A stretch of DNA of 64,000 nucleotides, from the NCBI GenBank assembly GCA_964615335.1, contig CAZTMT010000014.1, forward strand, positions 1-64,000. Reading direction: 5' to 3'. Both the position numbers and the translations under genes were made by a program. The stretch comes from HR10 sp964615335. GTDB taxonomy: Bacteria > Acidobacteriota > Blastocatellia > HR10. Shown here piece by piece: positions 35,946-45,898 of this stretch. The number at the start of each line of letters is the position of its first letter. Within the stretch, counting starts at the first letter, position 1. The notes beneath the pieces are model-generated. The model searched no databases. It saw nothing but the letters and a program-made list of their open reading frames with translations, and was not told where the DNA came from.

Positions 35946-38900
35946 ATGGTCGAGAATCTCGCCCAACAGTATTTCGACCAAGCCCAGCAGCACTATCAAC
36001 GCGGGGAACTGGAAGCGGCCATCGCGGCCCTGCGCGTGGCCATCAAGCACCAGCAAGGGCGCTTCCCGAAGGCTTACTTCCTTTTGGGGAAGGCCCTCTC
36101 CGAAGCCGGAGATCTGGAGCGCGCCGCGGCCGCTTTTCGGACAGCAATCGAGCAGCAGCCGCATTACCCAGAGGCGCAGTATTATCTGGGGATGGTCCTG
36201 GCCCGTCGGGGAGAGCTGGACGAAGCGATCGCCGCCTACGAGCGAGCCATCGAGCAGACCAGAGGAAATAACCCCAGCCTCTATCACAACCTCGGGTTGG
36301 CGCTCTTCAGCAAAGGCGACGTCCAACGAGCCATCGAAGCCTTTCACAAAGCGATCTCCGGACGGGGCGGTGTCTTCCCGCGCGCCTATTTTCATCTGGG
36401 ACTCGCCCTGGCGCATGTGGGGCGCATTGACGAAGCCATCGCGGCCTATCGAAAAGCTCTGGAGCAGTCGGGGGGGCACGGTCCGGAGATCTTCTTTCAG
36501 ATGGGATGGGTGCTTCTGGGGAAGGGCGATCTGGAGGGAGCGGTTCAGGCCTTTCGCACAGCGATCGAACAGCGAGGAGGAATCTATCCCGAAGCCCAAT
36601 ACGAACTGGGACGGGCGCTGCTGGCACAAGGACGCCTGGAAGATGCGATCGCCACATTTCGCGCTCTTCTGCGCACCAATCCCAACCATCCGGAAGCGCA
36701 TTTCAATCTGGGGCGCGCCTGCTTGCGCCAGGGCGATCTGGCCGGAGCGCGCGAGGCGTTAGAGAGAGCCATTCGCCAGAGAGAGGGGCAGTTCCCGGCG
36801 GCCTATCATCAGTTGGGGCTTGTGCTCGCCCAGCAAGGAGAGCTGGACGAAGCCATCGCGGCCTATCAGCGAGCGATTGAGCAGAATCCTTTCTTCCCGA
36901 GAGCCTACTATGACCTGGGCCGCGCGCATGCGACGCGAGGCGAGTACGAGGAAGCCATCGCCGCCTTCCGCCAAGCCCTGCAGCAGCGGCAGGGCCACTT
37001 TCCTGAAGCGGAGCTGGAGTTGGGGCGCGCTCTGGCCTGCGTCGGGCGCCTGGAGGAGGCCATCGCGCATCTGGAGCGCGTGATCGCTCAAGGCTACGAA
37101 GTGGCCGAGAGCTGGTACGAGCTGGGCCATCTCTTCTTCCTGCGAAAGGACCTGGATCGCGCGGAAGCCGCCTTTCGCCAGGCCATGGAGGCTGCCGGAG
37201 GAAAGTTCCCTCGCGCCGTCTACAATCTCGGGCGCGTCCTTCATGAGAAAGGGGATCTCGCGGGAGCGGCCGAAGCCTTCCGTCGCGCGATCGCCGAACA
37301 CCCGCATTTCCCCAACGCGCATTTCAATCTGGCGCGCACGCTGCTGGAGCTGGGCGAGCGGGAATCGGCCCGAGAAGCGATCCTGACGGCCATCGAGCAA
37401 CGCGAGCGGCATTTCCCGGAAGCCTATCATCTGCTCGGACGCATCGCCTATAGCTTGGGGGACATCGCTCAGGCCATCGAGGCCTACGAGACGGCTATCC
37501 GCCAGTGCGCAGAGCCCTATCCGGAAGCCCTTCGCGATCTGGGACTGGCCCTTTTGACGCAGGGACGTCTGGAGGAAGCCATCGAAGCCCTCCGCCAAGC
37601 GATCGCCGCGCGCGAGACGCCCTGGCCCGAAGCCTACATGGATCTCGGGCGCGCCCTGATGCACAGGGGACCGCAAGCGCGAGCCGAAGCCATCGAAGCG
37701 TTCCGCCAGGCCGTGCGCGCGCGCGTGAACCTTCCGGAAGCACACTATCACCTCGGATGCGCTCTGCTGGAGGCCGGAGAGATCGAAGAGGCGATCCACA
37801 GCTTCCGTCACGCTCTGGAACAGCAGCCGACATTCTCCGATGCGTGCTATCACCTGGGGCGCGCGCTGGTGCGGGCCGGGCGCCTGGAAGAAGCGATCGA
37901 AGCGTATCAACGCACGCTCGAACTCCGCCCCGATTTCGCGGCCGCGCATCACGCTCTGGGCATGGCCTTTTATCTGAACGGCGATCTCGAACAGGCGATT
38001 CGCGCTTTCGAGCATGCCCTTGCGCTTGAGCCCACTTTCGCCCGAGCGCACCATGATTTGGGCCGCGCCCTCTTCGATCGAGGAGAATTCGAACGGGCGA
38101 TTGAGGCTCTTCAGGCAGCTCTGCAGAGTATGGATCAGCCCGATCCGGAGGTTCATTACGATCTGGGCAATGCCTACTTCGCGTGCGGGGATCTGGAGAA
38201 GGCGATCGCCGCCTACCGCGCGGCCCTTGAGCATAAGCCGGATTTCAGCCAGGCCTTCTATCGGCTTGGACTCGCGCTCTGGGAGAAAGGGGACATGGCG
38301 GGAGCCCAAGATGCCCTTCAACGCGCTCTCGACATGGAGCCACAGGCCTTTCCGCAGGCGTACTACAGTCTGGGCGTCCTTCACTTCGAGCGAGGGGAAT
38401 TGGATGCGGCTCTGGAAGCGCTGCGCCAGGCGGTCGCTCAATGCGAGACCTTCCCTCAGGCCTACTACAGCCTGGGCAACGTTTGGCTAGCGCAGGGGCG
38501 CGTCGAAGAAGCACTCATGGCTTATCAGAAAGCTCTGGAGCAAAGCGGAGGGCATTTCCCCGAAGCCCTCTGGGGCCTGGGAAACGCTTATGTGCGCCAC
38601 GGGGATTTCTCCAAAGCGATCGAAGTCTATCACCAGGCGATGGAGCAAATCGGCGGACGTGATTCTCATCTGCATCACAATGTCGGCCTGGTGTTCTTTC
38701 AAGCCGGCCAGTGGGAACAAGCCGAAGCCGCGTTCCGCCACGCATTGGAGCTGCAGCCGAACGATCCGGAAGCGCATTACTATTTGGGCCTTGTACACAT
38801 CGGTCGAGGACAGATCGAAGACGCCCTGCGCGAACTGCACCAGGCTCTGGCGCAAAAAGGCGAACCCTTTCCGGAAGCCCATTTCGATCTCGGCAAACTG

Positions 38901-39617
38901 CTCTATGAGCGCGGAGAATACGAAGCCGCGGCACGGGAGTTCCAGACAGCGCTCGCGCAGCAGAGCGATTTCCCGGAGGCTCAATACTGGCTGGGCCGCG
39001 CCCGTGCGGCCGCAGGGGATCTGGAAGGGGCGATCGCGGCCCTGAAAGCCGTATGCGCCGCTCATCCGACGAGTTTTCCCGAGGCCCATTACGAGCTGGG
39101 GCTCCTCTACAGCCGCCAGGGGATGCTCGACGCCGCGCTGGATCATTTTGTGCAGGCCATCAAATCCAGTCGGGAGGGTTTTCCCGAAGCCTATTATCAC
39201 AAGGGGCGCGTGCACGCCCGCCGAGGGGAGATCACCCAGGCCATCGAAGCCTTCCAGACGGCGATCGCCCAAAGGCAGGGGGTCTTCGCCGAAGCTTACA
39301 ACGAACTGGGACGCATGCTCTACATCAAGGGAGACCTCGAAGGGGCCACGGCAGCTTATCAGAAAGCAATTCGACAGCGCGCGGAGCCTTCGGGGCGCTC
39401 GGCCGTTCGCTCCCCGGAACAGGACGTGGCCTTGCTGCTCGCAGGACTCTCGGAGCGACTGGCCCAGCACCTGCGTCCGGCCCCGCACATGAAGCCCTCT
39501 GAGTGGCTCCTCCGCTTGGCGGGGCGGTCTGCTGAGACTCAGGAGGCAGAACAGAACGCCGGAACCACCGAATCGGAAGAGTCCGGCTCTCCTTGGGCAA
39601 AGGAGGAAGAAGGATGA
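35946..39617 (+). CDS. Giant TPR-only protein with 33 consecutive repeats
   Basis: A 1223-aa protein made almost entirely of TPRs. By eye I count 33 units, from YFDQAQQHYQRGELEAAIAA near residue 9 to YNELGRMLYIKGDLEGATAA near 1150, with no break. Units are a mix of 34 and 35 residues, the longer ones having an extra residue before 'FPEA' (for example EQSGGHFPEA). One unit at about residue 570 is 36. The C-terminal ~65 residues are polar and acidic. There is no signal peptide or membrane span, so it is probably a cytoplasmic solenoid scaffold. Repeats resemble those of the upstream kinase, so the two may act together. Its stop overlaps the pyrE ATG. Confidence 0.9.
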   Translation: MVENLAQQYFDQAQQHYQRGELEAAIAALRVAIKHQQGRFPKAYFLLGKALSEAGDLERAAAAFRTAIEQQPHYPEAQYYLGMVLARRGELDEAIAAYERAIEQTRGNNPSLYHNLGLALFSKGDVQRAIEAFHKAISGRGGVFPRAYFHLGLALAHVGRIDEAIAAYRKALEQSGGHGPEIFFQMGWVLLGKGDLEGAVQAFRTAIEQRGGIYPEAQYELGRALLAQGRLEDAIATFRALLRTNPNHPEAHFNLGRACLRQGDLAGAREALERAIRQREGQFPAAYHQLGLVLAQQGELDEAIAAYQRAIEQNPFFPRAYYDLGRAHATRGEYEEAIAAFRQALQQRQGHFPEAELELGRALACVGRLEEAIAHLERVIAQGYEVAESWYELGHLFFLRKDLDRAEAAFRQAMEAAGGKFPRAVYNLGRVLHEKGDLAGAAEAFRRAIAEHPHFPNAHFNLARTLLELGERESAREAILTAIEQRERHFPEAYHLLGRIAYSLGDIAQAIEAYETAIRQCAEPYPEALRDLGLALLTQGRLEEAIEALRQAIAARETPWPEAYMDLGRALMHRGPQARAEAIEAFRQAVRARVNLPEAHYHLGCALLEAGEIEEAIHSFRHALEQQPTFSDACYHLGRALVRAGRLEEAIEAYQRTLELRPDFAAAHHALGMAFYLNGDLEQAIRAFEHALALEPTFARAHHDLGRALFDRGEFERAIEALQAALQSMDQPDPEVHYDLGNAYFACGDLEKAIAAYRAALEHKPDFSQAFYRLGLALWEKGDMAGAQDALQRALDMEPQAFPQAYYSLGVLHFERGELDAALEALRQAVAQCETFPQAYYSLGNVWLAQGRVEEALMAYQKALEQSGGHFPEALWGLGNAYVRHGDFSKAIEVYHQAMEQIGGRDSHLHHNVGLVFFQAGQWEQAEAAFRHALELQPNDPEAHYYLGLVHIGRGQIEDALRELHQALAQKGEPFPEAHFDLGKLLYERGEYEAAAREFQTALAQQSDFPEAQYWLGRARAAAGDLEGAIAALKAVCAAHPTSFPEAHYELGLLYSRQGMLDAALDHFVQAIKSSREGFPEAYYHKGRVHARRGEITQAIEAFQTAIAQRQGVFAEAYNELGRMLYIKGDLEGATAAYQKAIRQRAEPSGRSAVRSPEQDVALLLAGLSERLAQHLRPAPHMKPSEWLLRLAGRSAETQEAEQNAGTTESEESGSPWAKEEEG

Positions 39618-40207
39618 GCGCTGAGGACATCGGACAGCTCTTTCGAGAAGCCGGAGCACTGCAGGAGGGTCATTTCCGGCTCTCTTCGGGGCTTCACAGC
39701 GCGCGCTACATTCAGTGCGCGCTCGTGCTCCAGTATCCGGAGATCGCGACGCGGTTGGGAGCGCAACTGGCCGAGGCCTTCGCCGACCAGTCCGTTCAGA
39801 CGGTCCTCGCCCCGGCCATCGGCGGGATTCTCCTGGCTCATGAAGTCGCACGTCATCTGCGGGCGCGCGCGATCTTCGCCGAACGCGAGGAGGGACGATT
39901 TCGTCTGCGTCGGGGTTTCGCTCTTGTGTCCGGTGAGCGCGTTCTGGTCGTCGAGGACGTCATTACGACCGGGCGCTCGACCCTGGAAGTGATCGAACTG
40001 GCGCGCGAGGCCGGAGCCGAAGTCGTCGGCGTGGGTGCCCTGATCGATCGCAGTGGGCGAGCGCTCTATTTCGGCGTGCCATTTCGAGCGCTCCTGCGCA
40101 TGGACGTGCCCGCGTATCCGCCCGATGAATGCCCCCTCTGCGCGGCCGGCTTGCCCCTGACGACGCCGGGCAGCCGATACCTCTCCGAGAGTCCCGAGTG
40201 CGCTTGA
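39614..40207 (+). CDS. pyrE: Orotate phosphoribosyltransferase
   Basis: Converts orotate and PRPP to OMP in pyrimidine synthesis. A 197-aa PRTase with the PRPP-binding motif VLVVEDVITTGRST and the upstream LAPAIGGILLAHEVA loop. The FAEREEGRFRLRRGF segment carries the flexible-loop basic residues of PyrE. A C-terminal Cys pair (CPLC) is seen in some thermophile/deep-branching members. The ATG overlaps the TPR stop (ATGA) and has AGGAGGAAGAAGG upstream. The frame is open to 39593 but lies inside the previous gene. Confidence 0.93.
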   Translation: MSAEDIGQLFREAGALQEGHFRLSSGLHSARYIQCALVLQYPEIATRLGAQLAEAFADQSVQTVLAPAIGGILLAHEVARHLRARAIFAEREEGRFRLRRGFALVSGERVLVVEDVITTGRSTLEVIELAREAGAEVVGVGALIDRSGRALYFGVPFRALLRMDVPAYPPDECPLCAAGLPLTTPGSRYLSESPECA

Positions 40208-40252
40208 AGCGGCCCTCTGCTCCGGATTTCCGATGGCCTCGGAGGAGAGCGC

Positions 40253-40987
40253 GTGCGCAATGTGAAACTTCTGCTGCAATACGACGGGACGGATTTTCAG
40301 GGGTGGCAGATTCAGCCGGGCGCGCGAACGGTGCAAGGTGTCCTCCAGGCGGTGCTCTCGCGCCTGGATCATCGCGAAGTGACCGTACATGGAGCCGGAC
40401 GCACCGATAGCGGAGTGCACGCCGAAGGGCAGGTCGCCAGCTTCTGGCTCGCCCGCCCGATGAGAGAAGAGGAGTTGCAGCGCGCGCTCAATGCGACATT
40501 GCCCCCCGATGTGCGCGTCATGCATGTAGAGTTCGTCCCCCCGGATTTTCACGCGCGCTATAGCGCCCTCTCCAAGACCTATCGGTATACCCTCTGCACA
40601 GGGCCCGTGCTCAGCCCCTTCCTCCATCGGTACGCGCACCATTTCCCTTTCCCGCTGGATCTGGCGGCCATGCAGCGCGCTCTGGAGATGGTCCTGGGAG
40701 AGCACGATTTCGCGTCCTTCGGCACGCGCGAGCGCCCGGGCAAGACGACGGTGCGGCGCGTCTACCAGGCGCACTTGTGGCAGGAGGGGGATCTGGTGCG
40801 TCTGGAGATCACGGCCGACGGCTTTCTCCGCTACATGGTGCGCACACTTATGGGGACACTGTGCGAGATCGGACGCGGACGATGGGGCGCTTCCGACATG
40901 GAGCGCATCCTGCGCGCGCGCGATCGGCGACAGGCGGGCCCGACCTTTCCGGCTAAAGGCTTGACGCTCGTTCGCGTGCACTACTAA
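40253..40987 (+). CDS. truA: tRNA pseudouridine synthase A
   Basis: Forms pseudouridine at positions 38-40 of the tRNA anticodon arm. A 244-aa protein with LLLQYDGTDFQGWQ, the catalytic-Asp motif GAGRTDSGVHA, FHARYSALSKTYRY and the late DGFLRYMVRTLMGTL. The start codon is GTG, preceded by GGAGGAG. It sits 45 nt after pyrE. Confidence 0.95.
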   Translation: MRNVKLLLQYDGTDFQGWQIQPGARTVQGVLQAVLSRLDHREVTVHGAGRTDSGVHAEGQVASFWLARPMREEELQRALNATLPPDVRVMHVEFVPPDFHARYSALSKTYRYTLCTGPVLSPFLHRYAHHFPFPLDLAAMQRALEMVLGEHDFASFGTRERPGKTTVRRVYQAHLWQEGDLVRLEITADGFLRYMVRTLMGTLCEIGRGRWGASDMERILRARDRRQAGPTFPAKGLTLVRVHY

Positions 40988-41099
40988 GATTAGGCCGAGG
41001 TCCGTTGAGAACATGCCGGGCCGCGTACCGCATGGGAGCATCACGTGAGACCCTCAGCCGAGGAGCGAGGTCTCGCGCGAGCTCCTCAGGGACGATTCG

Positions 41100-41912
41100 A
41101 TGGACGAGCTTCAGAAGCAGTTCGAGGGCTTCATCAAGCCGGGTTCGCGCGAAGCGCTTCTGCTCACGCAGATTCATCCGGAGCGTCTCCCCCAGCATGT
41201 CGCCATCATCATGGATGGGAACGGGCGATGGGCCCTGCGGCGGCGCAAGCCGCGCGTTGTCGGGCATCGCGCGGGAGCCCGAGCCGCCCGTCGGATCGTG
41301 GAGACAGCCGCGCGGCTGGGTATTCCTGTGCTGACGCTCTATGCGTTCTCGACCGAGAATTGGAAGCGACCGCAGGAGGAGATCGAAGCCCTCATGAGTC
41401 TGCTCAAGGAATTCCTCCGAAAGGAGCTGGAGACGCTCAAACGCCATGACATCCGCCTGCGCGTCATCGGGAGATGGCAGCAGTTGGAGAGGACGATTTG
41501 CGAAGAGCTGCATCGGGCCATGGCCGAGACAGCCGCGAACCGGCGCATGCAACTGGTCGTCGCCCTCAACTACAGCGGACGCGCCGAGCTGGTGGATGCC
41601 TTTCGCCGCCTCTACAGCGAAGCTCGCGCGCGCGAGCTGGCGCCCGAGGAGATCACCGAAGAGCTGATCGCGCGATACCTCTGGACGGCTGATCTCCCCG
41701 ATCCCGATCTTCTGATTCGCACAAGTGGGGAAATGCGCGTGAGCAACTTCCTGCTCTGGCAGATCGCGTACACGGAACTCTACGTGACCGAGACGCTATG
41801 GCCCGACTTTCGCCCCGCGCATTTCCTGCAGGCCGTGATCGAATACCAGAAGCGCGAGCGCCGCTATGGAGGGCTGGGCGTCCCGGCGCATCCCGCTCCC
41901 GTCCCCTTGTGA
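41100..41912 (+). CDS. uppS: cis-Isoprenyl diphosphate synthase (undecaprenyl-type)
   Basis: Builds the C50-C55 polyprenyl carrier for peptidoglycan and surface glycans from FPP and IPP. The 270-aa protein contains HVAIIMDGNGRWALRR with the catalytic Asp, GHRAGARAARRIV, LYAFSTENWKRP and the C-terminal DLLIRTSGEMRVSNFLLWQ with YTELYVTETLWPDF. It opens a lipid-precursor block uppS-cdsA-dxr, a gene order conserved in many bacteria. A 112-nt gap without an obvious gene separates it from truA. Confidence 0.95.
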   Translation: MDELQKQFEGFIKPGSREALLLTQIHPERLPQHVAIIMDGNGRWALRRRKPRVVGHRAGARAARRIVETAARLGIPVLTLYAFSTENWKRPQEEIEALMSLLKEFLRKELETLKRHDIRLRVIGRWQQLERTICEELHRAMAETAANRRMQLVVALNYSGRAELVDAFRRLYSEARARELAPEEITEELIARYLWTADLPDPDLLIRTSGEMRVSNFLLWQIAYTELYVTETLWPDFRPAHFLQAVIEYQKRERRYGGLGVPAHPAPVPL

Positions 41913-41973
41913 GCGGTCCCCGGATGAAGGGAAGGGCCACAGGAGAACGGTCCGCGCAGCAAGAGGAGAGCAT

Positions 41974-42777
41974 ATGAAGCGCGTGCTCACGGCTGTTGTT
42001 CTGCTCCCCTTCTTTATTTTCGCGCTCTGGGCGTCCACCCCGTACTACCTCATCGGATGGGTCGTCGTCGGCACGGTGCTCGGCTTGCACGAATTCTACG
42101 CCCTGGCCGAACGCGTGGGATGTCGCTGCAACCGCGAGCTCGGCTATGCGATGGCTCTTGTTGTGCTCGTGGGATTTCACCAGCGAGACGGACTTTTGAT
42201 CGTGGGAAGCCTTCTGCTTCTTCTGGCGCTCACGCTCGTGCGTGAGCTGTTTCGCGCTTCGAGCTTCGAGAAGGTCCTCATCGAGAGCGCTGTGACCGTC
42301 ACCGGCGTGCTCTATGTGGCCGTGTGCCTGGGATTCCTCATTCTGCTGCGAATGGATCTGGAAGCGACGCGGGCGGCTCGGGTGCTCTCGCTCTTTTTCC
42401 TCATCATCTTCGCCGGAGACACGGCAGCCTACTATATCGGGCGCGCGTTCGGACGGCATCGGCTCGCTCCGCGCGTGAGTCCCGGCAAAACGATCGAGGG
42501 AGCTGTGGGAGGATTTCTGGGAAGCCTGCTGGCCGCGCTGGGCGGGAGATTCGGATTCTTTCAGGAGCTGCCTCTCGGACACGCGCTGGGACTGGCTGTC
42601 ATCCTGAACGGGATCGGGCAGATCGGCGATCTGGTTGAATCCATGCTCAAACGGGGATCGAATCTCAAAGATGCCGGGCGCGTGCTCCCGGGGCACGGGG
42701 GGGTTCTGGATCGCGCCGACAGCATCCTCTTCAACGCGCCGATCATTTACATCTACAGCCGACTTTTCCTATTATGA
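41974..42777 (+). CDS. cdsA: Phosphatidate cytidylyltransferase
   Basis: Makes CDP-diacylglycerol, the branch-point precursor of all phospholipids, in the inner membrane. A 267-aa polytopic protein with the signature SPGKTIEGAVGGFLGSL and the C-terminal DLVESMLKRGSNLKDAGRVLPGHGGVLDRADSI. ATG 41974 follows AAGAGGAGAG; the in-frame ATG at 41866 lies inside uppS. Its product is used by pgsA at 20.2 kb. Confidence 0.95.
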   Translation: MKRVLTAVVLLPFFIFALWASTPYYLIGWVVVGTVLGLHEFYALAERVGCRCNRELGYAMALVVLVGFHQRDGLLIVGSLLLLLALTLVRELFRASSFEKVLIESAVTVTGVLYVAVCLGFLILLRMDLEATRAARVLSLFFLIIFAGDTAAYYIGRAFGRHRLAPRVSPGKTIEGAVGGFLGSLLAALGGRFGFFQELPLGHALGLAVILNGIGQIGDLVESMLKRGSNLKDAGRVLPGHGGVLDRADSILFNAPIIYIYSRLFLL

Positions 42778-42828
42778 AGAGCGTGTGGACCTGCCCATTT
42801 CACGAGTGAGGAGAGCGTCAGAACGACG

Positions 42829-44016
42829 ATGAAACGCGTGACCATTTTGGGCTCCACAGGTTCGATCGGCATGAGCGCGCTCTCGCTGCTGGAGAAGCTG
42901 GAGGGCTTCTGCGTGGTCGGGCTGGCCGCGCGTCGGGAGGTCCAGCGTTTGGCTGATCAGATCGTGCGATTCTCCCCGCGCCTGGTCTCGGTGGCGACGG
43001 CGGAGGCAGCGGCGGAGCTAGAGGCCGAGTTGCGACGGCGGGGTCTTCGATCGCTCCCTCACATCGTGTCGGGGACAGAGGGGCTCATCGCCCTGGCGAC
43101 GGCGCCGGATGTGGATATCGTGCTTGTGGCCACAGTAGGAGCCGTAGGACTGCTGCCCACCTACTGCGCTCTGGAGCAGGGGAAACGCGTGGCCCTGGCC
43201 AATAAGGAGACGCTCGTGATGGCGGGCCGCCTCATGAGGGAGAAGGCGGCGGCGACCGGAGCCGAAATCCTTCCTGTCGATAGCGAGCACAACGCCCTGC
43301 ACCAGTGTCTTCGAGGGGTCGCTCCTCAAGAAGTCGCGCGCCTGATCCTCACGGCCTCCGGCGGACCGTTCCGCACGTTGCCGGCCCAGGAACTGGCGCG
43401 CGTCACCCCCGAACAAGCCCTTCAGCATCCCACCTGGCGCATGGGGCCCAAGATCACCATTGATTCGGCCACGCTCATGAACAAAGGGCTGGAAGTCATT
43501 GAGGCGCACTGGCTCTTCGGATTCGCTCCGGAGCAGATCGAGATTCTCATCCACCCGCAATCGGTCGTTCACTCGATGGTTGAGCTGGTAGATGGCTCCA
43601 TTCTGGCTCAGCTTGGGCCAACCGATATGCGCTACGCCATCCAGTATGCGCTCACGTATCCGGAGCGGCGACCGACGCCGCTGCCGCGGTTGGATTTCTC
43701 CTCGACCCGGCACCTGGAGTTTCACCCCCCCGATCTGGAACGCTTCCCGTGCGTGCGCCTGGCCTATGAAGCCCTGCATCGGGGAGGAACAATGCCCGCC
43801 GTTCTCAACGCGGCCAATGAGGTGGCCGTGTACGCTTTTCTCGAAGAACGCATCCCCTTCACGGCCATCGCCACGATCATCGAACGGGTGATGCACGAAC
43901 ACGATCCTCAGGAACCTCGCGCGCTGGAAGATGTCCTTCAGGCAGATGCGTGGGCGCGCGCGCGGGCTCGTGAGATCATCGCAGCGCTCTCATGTGCGGG
44001 ATCGCGGGAATCGTAA
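42829..44016 (+). CDS. dxr: 1-Deoxy-D-xylulose-5-phosphate reductoisomerase
   Basis: Converts DXP to MEP with NADPH, the committed step of the non-mevalonate isoprenoid pathway. A 395-aa enzyme with the NADPH-binding GSTGSIGMSAL, LANKETLVMAG, the metal/substrate region LPVDSEHNALHQCL, LTASGGPFR, and HPTWRMGPKITIDSATLMNKGLE. It sits in the common uppS-cdsA-dxr order. The last 25 nt overlap asnB. Confidence 0.96.
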   Translation: MKRVTILGSTGSIGMSALSLLEKLEGFCVVGLAARREVQRLADQIVRFSPRLVSVATAEAAAELEAELRRRGLRSLPHIVSGTEGLIALATAPDVDIVLVATVGAVGLLPTYCALEQGKRVALANKETLVMAGRLMREKAAATGAEILPVDSEHNALHQCLRGVAPQEVARLILTASGGPFRTLPAQELARVTPEQALQHPTWRMGPKITIDSATLMNKGLEVIEAHWLFGFAPEQIEILIHPQSVVHSMVELVDGSILAQLGPTDMRYAIQYALTYPERRPTPLPRLDFSSTRHLEFHPPDLERFPCVRLAYEALHRGGTMPAVLNAANEVAVYAFLEERIPFTAIATIIERVMHEHDPQEPRALEDVLQADAWARARAREIIAALSCAGSRES

Positions 44017-45893
44017 ATACGGGCGGCACTCCCGTAGACGTCCAGACGCTTCGGCGGATGTGCGACCGGCTCGCCCATCGCGGACCGGATGAAGAAGGAT
44101 ATTTCGTGGAGAGCAACGTCGGGCTCGGCGTGCGCCGCCTCCGGGTCATAGATCCTGAGGGAGGGCGCCAACCGATCACCAACGAGCGTGGGACGATCTG
44201 GGTCGTGCACAACGGGGAGATCTACAACTACCGCGACCTGCGCCGGCAGTTGCAGGAGCAGGGTCATCGCTTCGCGACCGAGAGCGACACGGAGGTTATC
44301 GTTCACGCGTACGAGCAGTACGGCCTGAAGAGCCTCACCCGACTGCGCGGGATGTTCGCCTTCGCCCTGTGGGATGGGGAACAACGCCAGCTTCTTCTGG
44401 CGCGCGATCGCGTGGGGGAGAAACCGCTCCTTTATGCGCGCGTCGGGGGAGCGCTCGTCTTCGCTTCGGAGTTCGAAGCGCTGCTGCAACATCCCTGGAT
44501 CTCCCGCGATGTCGCCTGGGAGGCTCTCGATGTCTATCTGGCCCTCGGTTACATCCCGGCTCCGGCGACGGCTTTTCGCGCGATTTGGAAACTGGAGCCC
44601 GGACACTGGCTCCTCTGGCGCGCCGGGGAGATCGCGATCGCGCCTTACTGGAGGCTGGAGTTCTCGCCGAAACTGCGCGTGAGCCCGCAGGAGGCTGCCG
44701 AGCACTGGCTCGCGCGCGTGCGCGAGTCCGTGCGCCTGCGCTTGCAGAGCGATGTTCCCGTGGGAGCCTTCCTGAGCGGCGGGCTCGATTCCTCGACAGT
44801 CGTCGCTCTGATGAGCGAAGCGAGTGCTCGCCCGGTGAAGACGTTCTCCCTCGGCTTCGAGGAGCCGGAATATAACGAGCTTGACGAAGCGCGGCGCGTC
44901 GCTTCCCACTTGGGGACCGAACATCATGAGATCCTCATCGGACCGCATGTGGCTGACCTGCTCCCTGCGCTTGTGCGGCGCTACGGAGAACCTTTCGCCG
45001 ATTCCTCGGCCATTCCGACGTACAGCCTGGCTCGGCTCGCGCGCGCTTCCGTCACTGTCGTTCTGACGGGCGATGGGGGGGATGAGGGGCTGGCCGGATA
45101 TGACCGCTACCGAGCGATGCGCTGGGCCGAACGACTTCCCCCTCTTTCCTGGAGGGTCGCGCGCGCGGCCTGGAGAACAGGACGCTCCCTGCTGGGGCGA
45201 TCGGCGACGGATCACCGTCGGCTGAATCGCCTGGAGCGCTTTCTGACGGCTGCCGCGCTTCCTCGCCCCCAGCGATATGCCCGCTGGATGAGCACCTGTC
45301 CGGAAGAGCTGCGGCGAGAGCTGTATAGCGAGACGTTCCGTCGGCTGACGGAGACGCTCCGCCCCGAACGACTGCTGGAGCAAGAGCTGGAGGCCGAGGG
45401 CTCGCTTCTGGATGCGCTTTTGCGGACGGACGCGCTCACGTACCTGCCGAACGATCTGCTTGTGAAGATGGACATCGCGACGATGGCTCACGGGCTGGAG
45501 GCGCGCGCACCGCTTCTGGACCATCTGCTGTTGGAATGGGAAGCGCGCCTGCCCGATGCCCTCAAGCTGCGAGGGAATCGGGGGAAGTATCTCCTGCGGC
45601 GCGCTCTGCGCGGGCTTTTGCCTCCGGAGACTCTGGCGCGGCGCAAGCAGGGGTTTGGTGTCCCGATCGCGCGATGGCTGCGCCACCCGTGGCGCGAGCT
45701 GGCGCGCGACGCATTGCTCTCGGAGCGAGCGCAGCGGCGTGGCCTCTTTCGCCCCGACGTCGTGCGCGCTCTCTGGCATGCGCACTCGGAAGGACGCGCG
45801 GACTTCTCGACGCCCCTCTGGACACTGATCATGCTCGAACTCTGGTTCCGCGAGTTCTGCGATCGAGAGGGCGCGTCGTTCTCGCTCGTTTAA
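43992..45893 (+). CDS. asnB: Glutamine-dependent asparagine synthetase (AsnB family)
   Basis: A 633-aa two-domain enzyme. The class II glutamine amidotransferase domain begins MCGIAGI with Cys2 as nucleophile and carries RLAHRGPDEEG and HNGEIYNY. The synthetase domain has the ATP pyrophosphatase motif FLSGGLDSS and VVLTGDGGDEGLAGYDRY. Length and layout fit AsnB. Since it is followed by a membrane GT-C-like gene and a GT4 gene, it may instead amidate a sugar or peptide in a surface glycan, as AsnB homologues in exopolysaccharide clusters are suspected to do. It overlaps dxr by 25 nt, and the next gene starts 5 nt after its stop. Confidence 0.92.
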   Translation: MCGIAGIVNTGGTPVDVQTLRRMCDRLAHRGPDEEGYFVESNVGLGVRRLRVIDPEGGRQPITNERGTIWVVHNGEIYNYRDLRRQLQEQGHRFATESDTEVIVHAYEQYGLKSLTRLRGMFAFALWDGEQRQLLLARDRVGEKPLLYARVGGALVFASEFEALLQHPWISRDVAWEALDVYLALGYIPAPATAFRAIWKLEPGHWLLWRAGEIAIAPYWRLEFSPKLRVSPQEAAEHWLARVRESVRLRLQSDVPVGAFLSGGLDSSTVVALMSEASARPVKTFSLGFEEPEYNELDEARRVASHLGTEHHEILIGPHVADLLPALVRRYGEPFADSSAIPTYSLARLARASVTVVLTGDGGDEGLAGYDRYRAMRWAERLPPLSWRVARAAWRTGRSLLGRSATDHRRLNRLERFLTAAALPRPQRYARWMSTCPEELRRELYSETFRRLTETLRPERLLEQELEAEGSLLDALLRTDALTYLPNDLLVKMDIATMAHGLEARAPLLDHLLLEWEARLPDALKLRGNRGKYLLRRALRGLLPPETLARRKQGFGVPIARWLRHPWRELARDALLSERAQRRGLFRPDVVRALWHAHSEGRADFSTPLWTLIMLELWFREFCDREGASFSLV

Positions 45894-45898
45894 AGCTC

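Noticed and set aside
36759..38441. 560-codon open frame antisense to the giant TPR gene
   Set aside because: Shadow of the repetitive TPR sequence on the other strand; no start site or domain.
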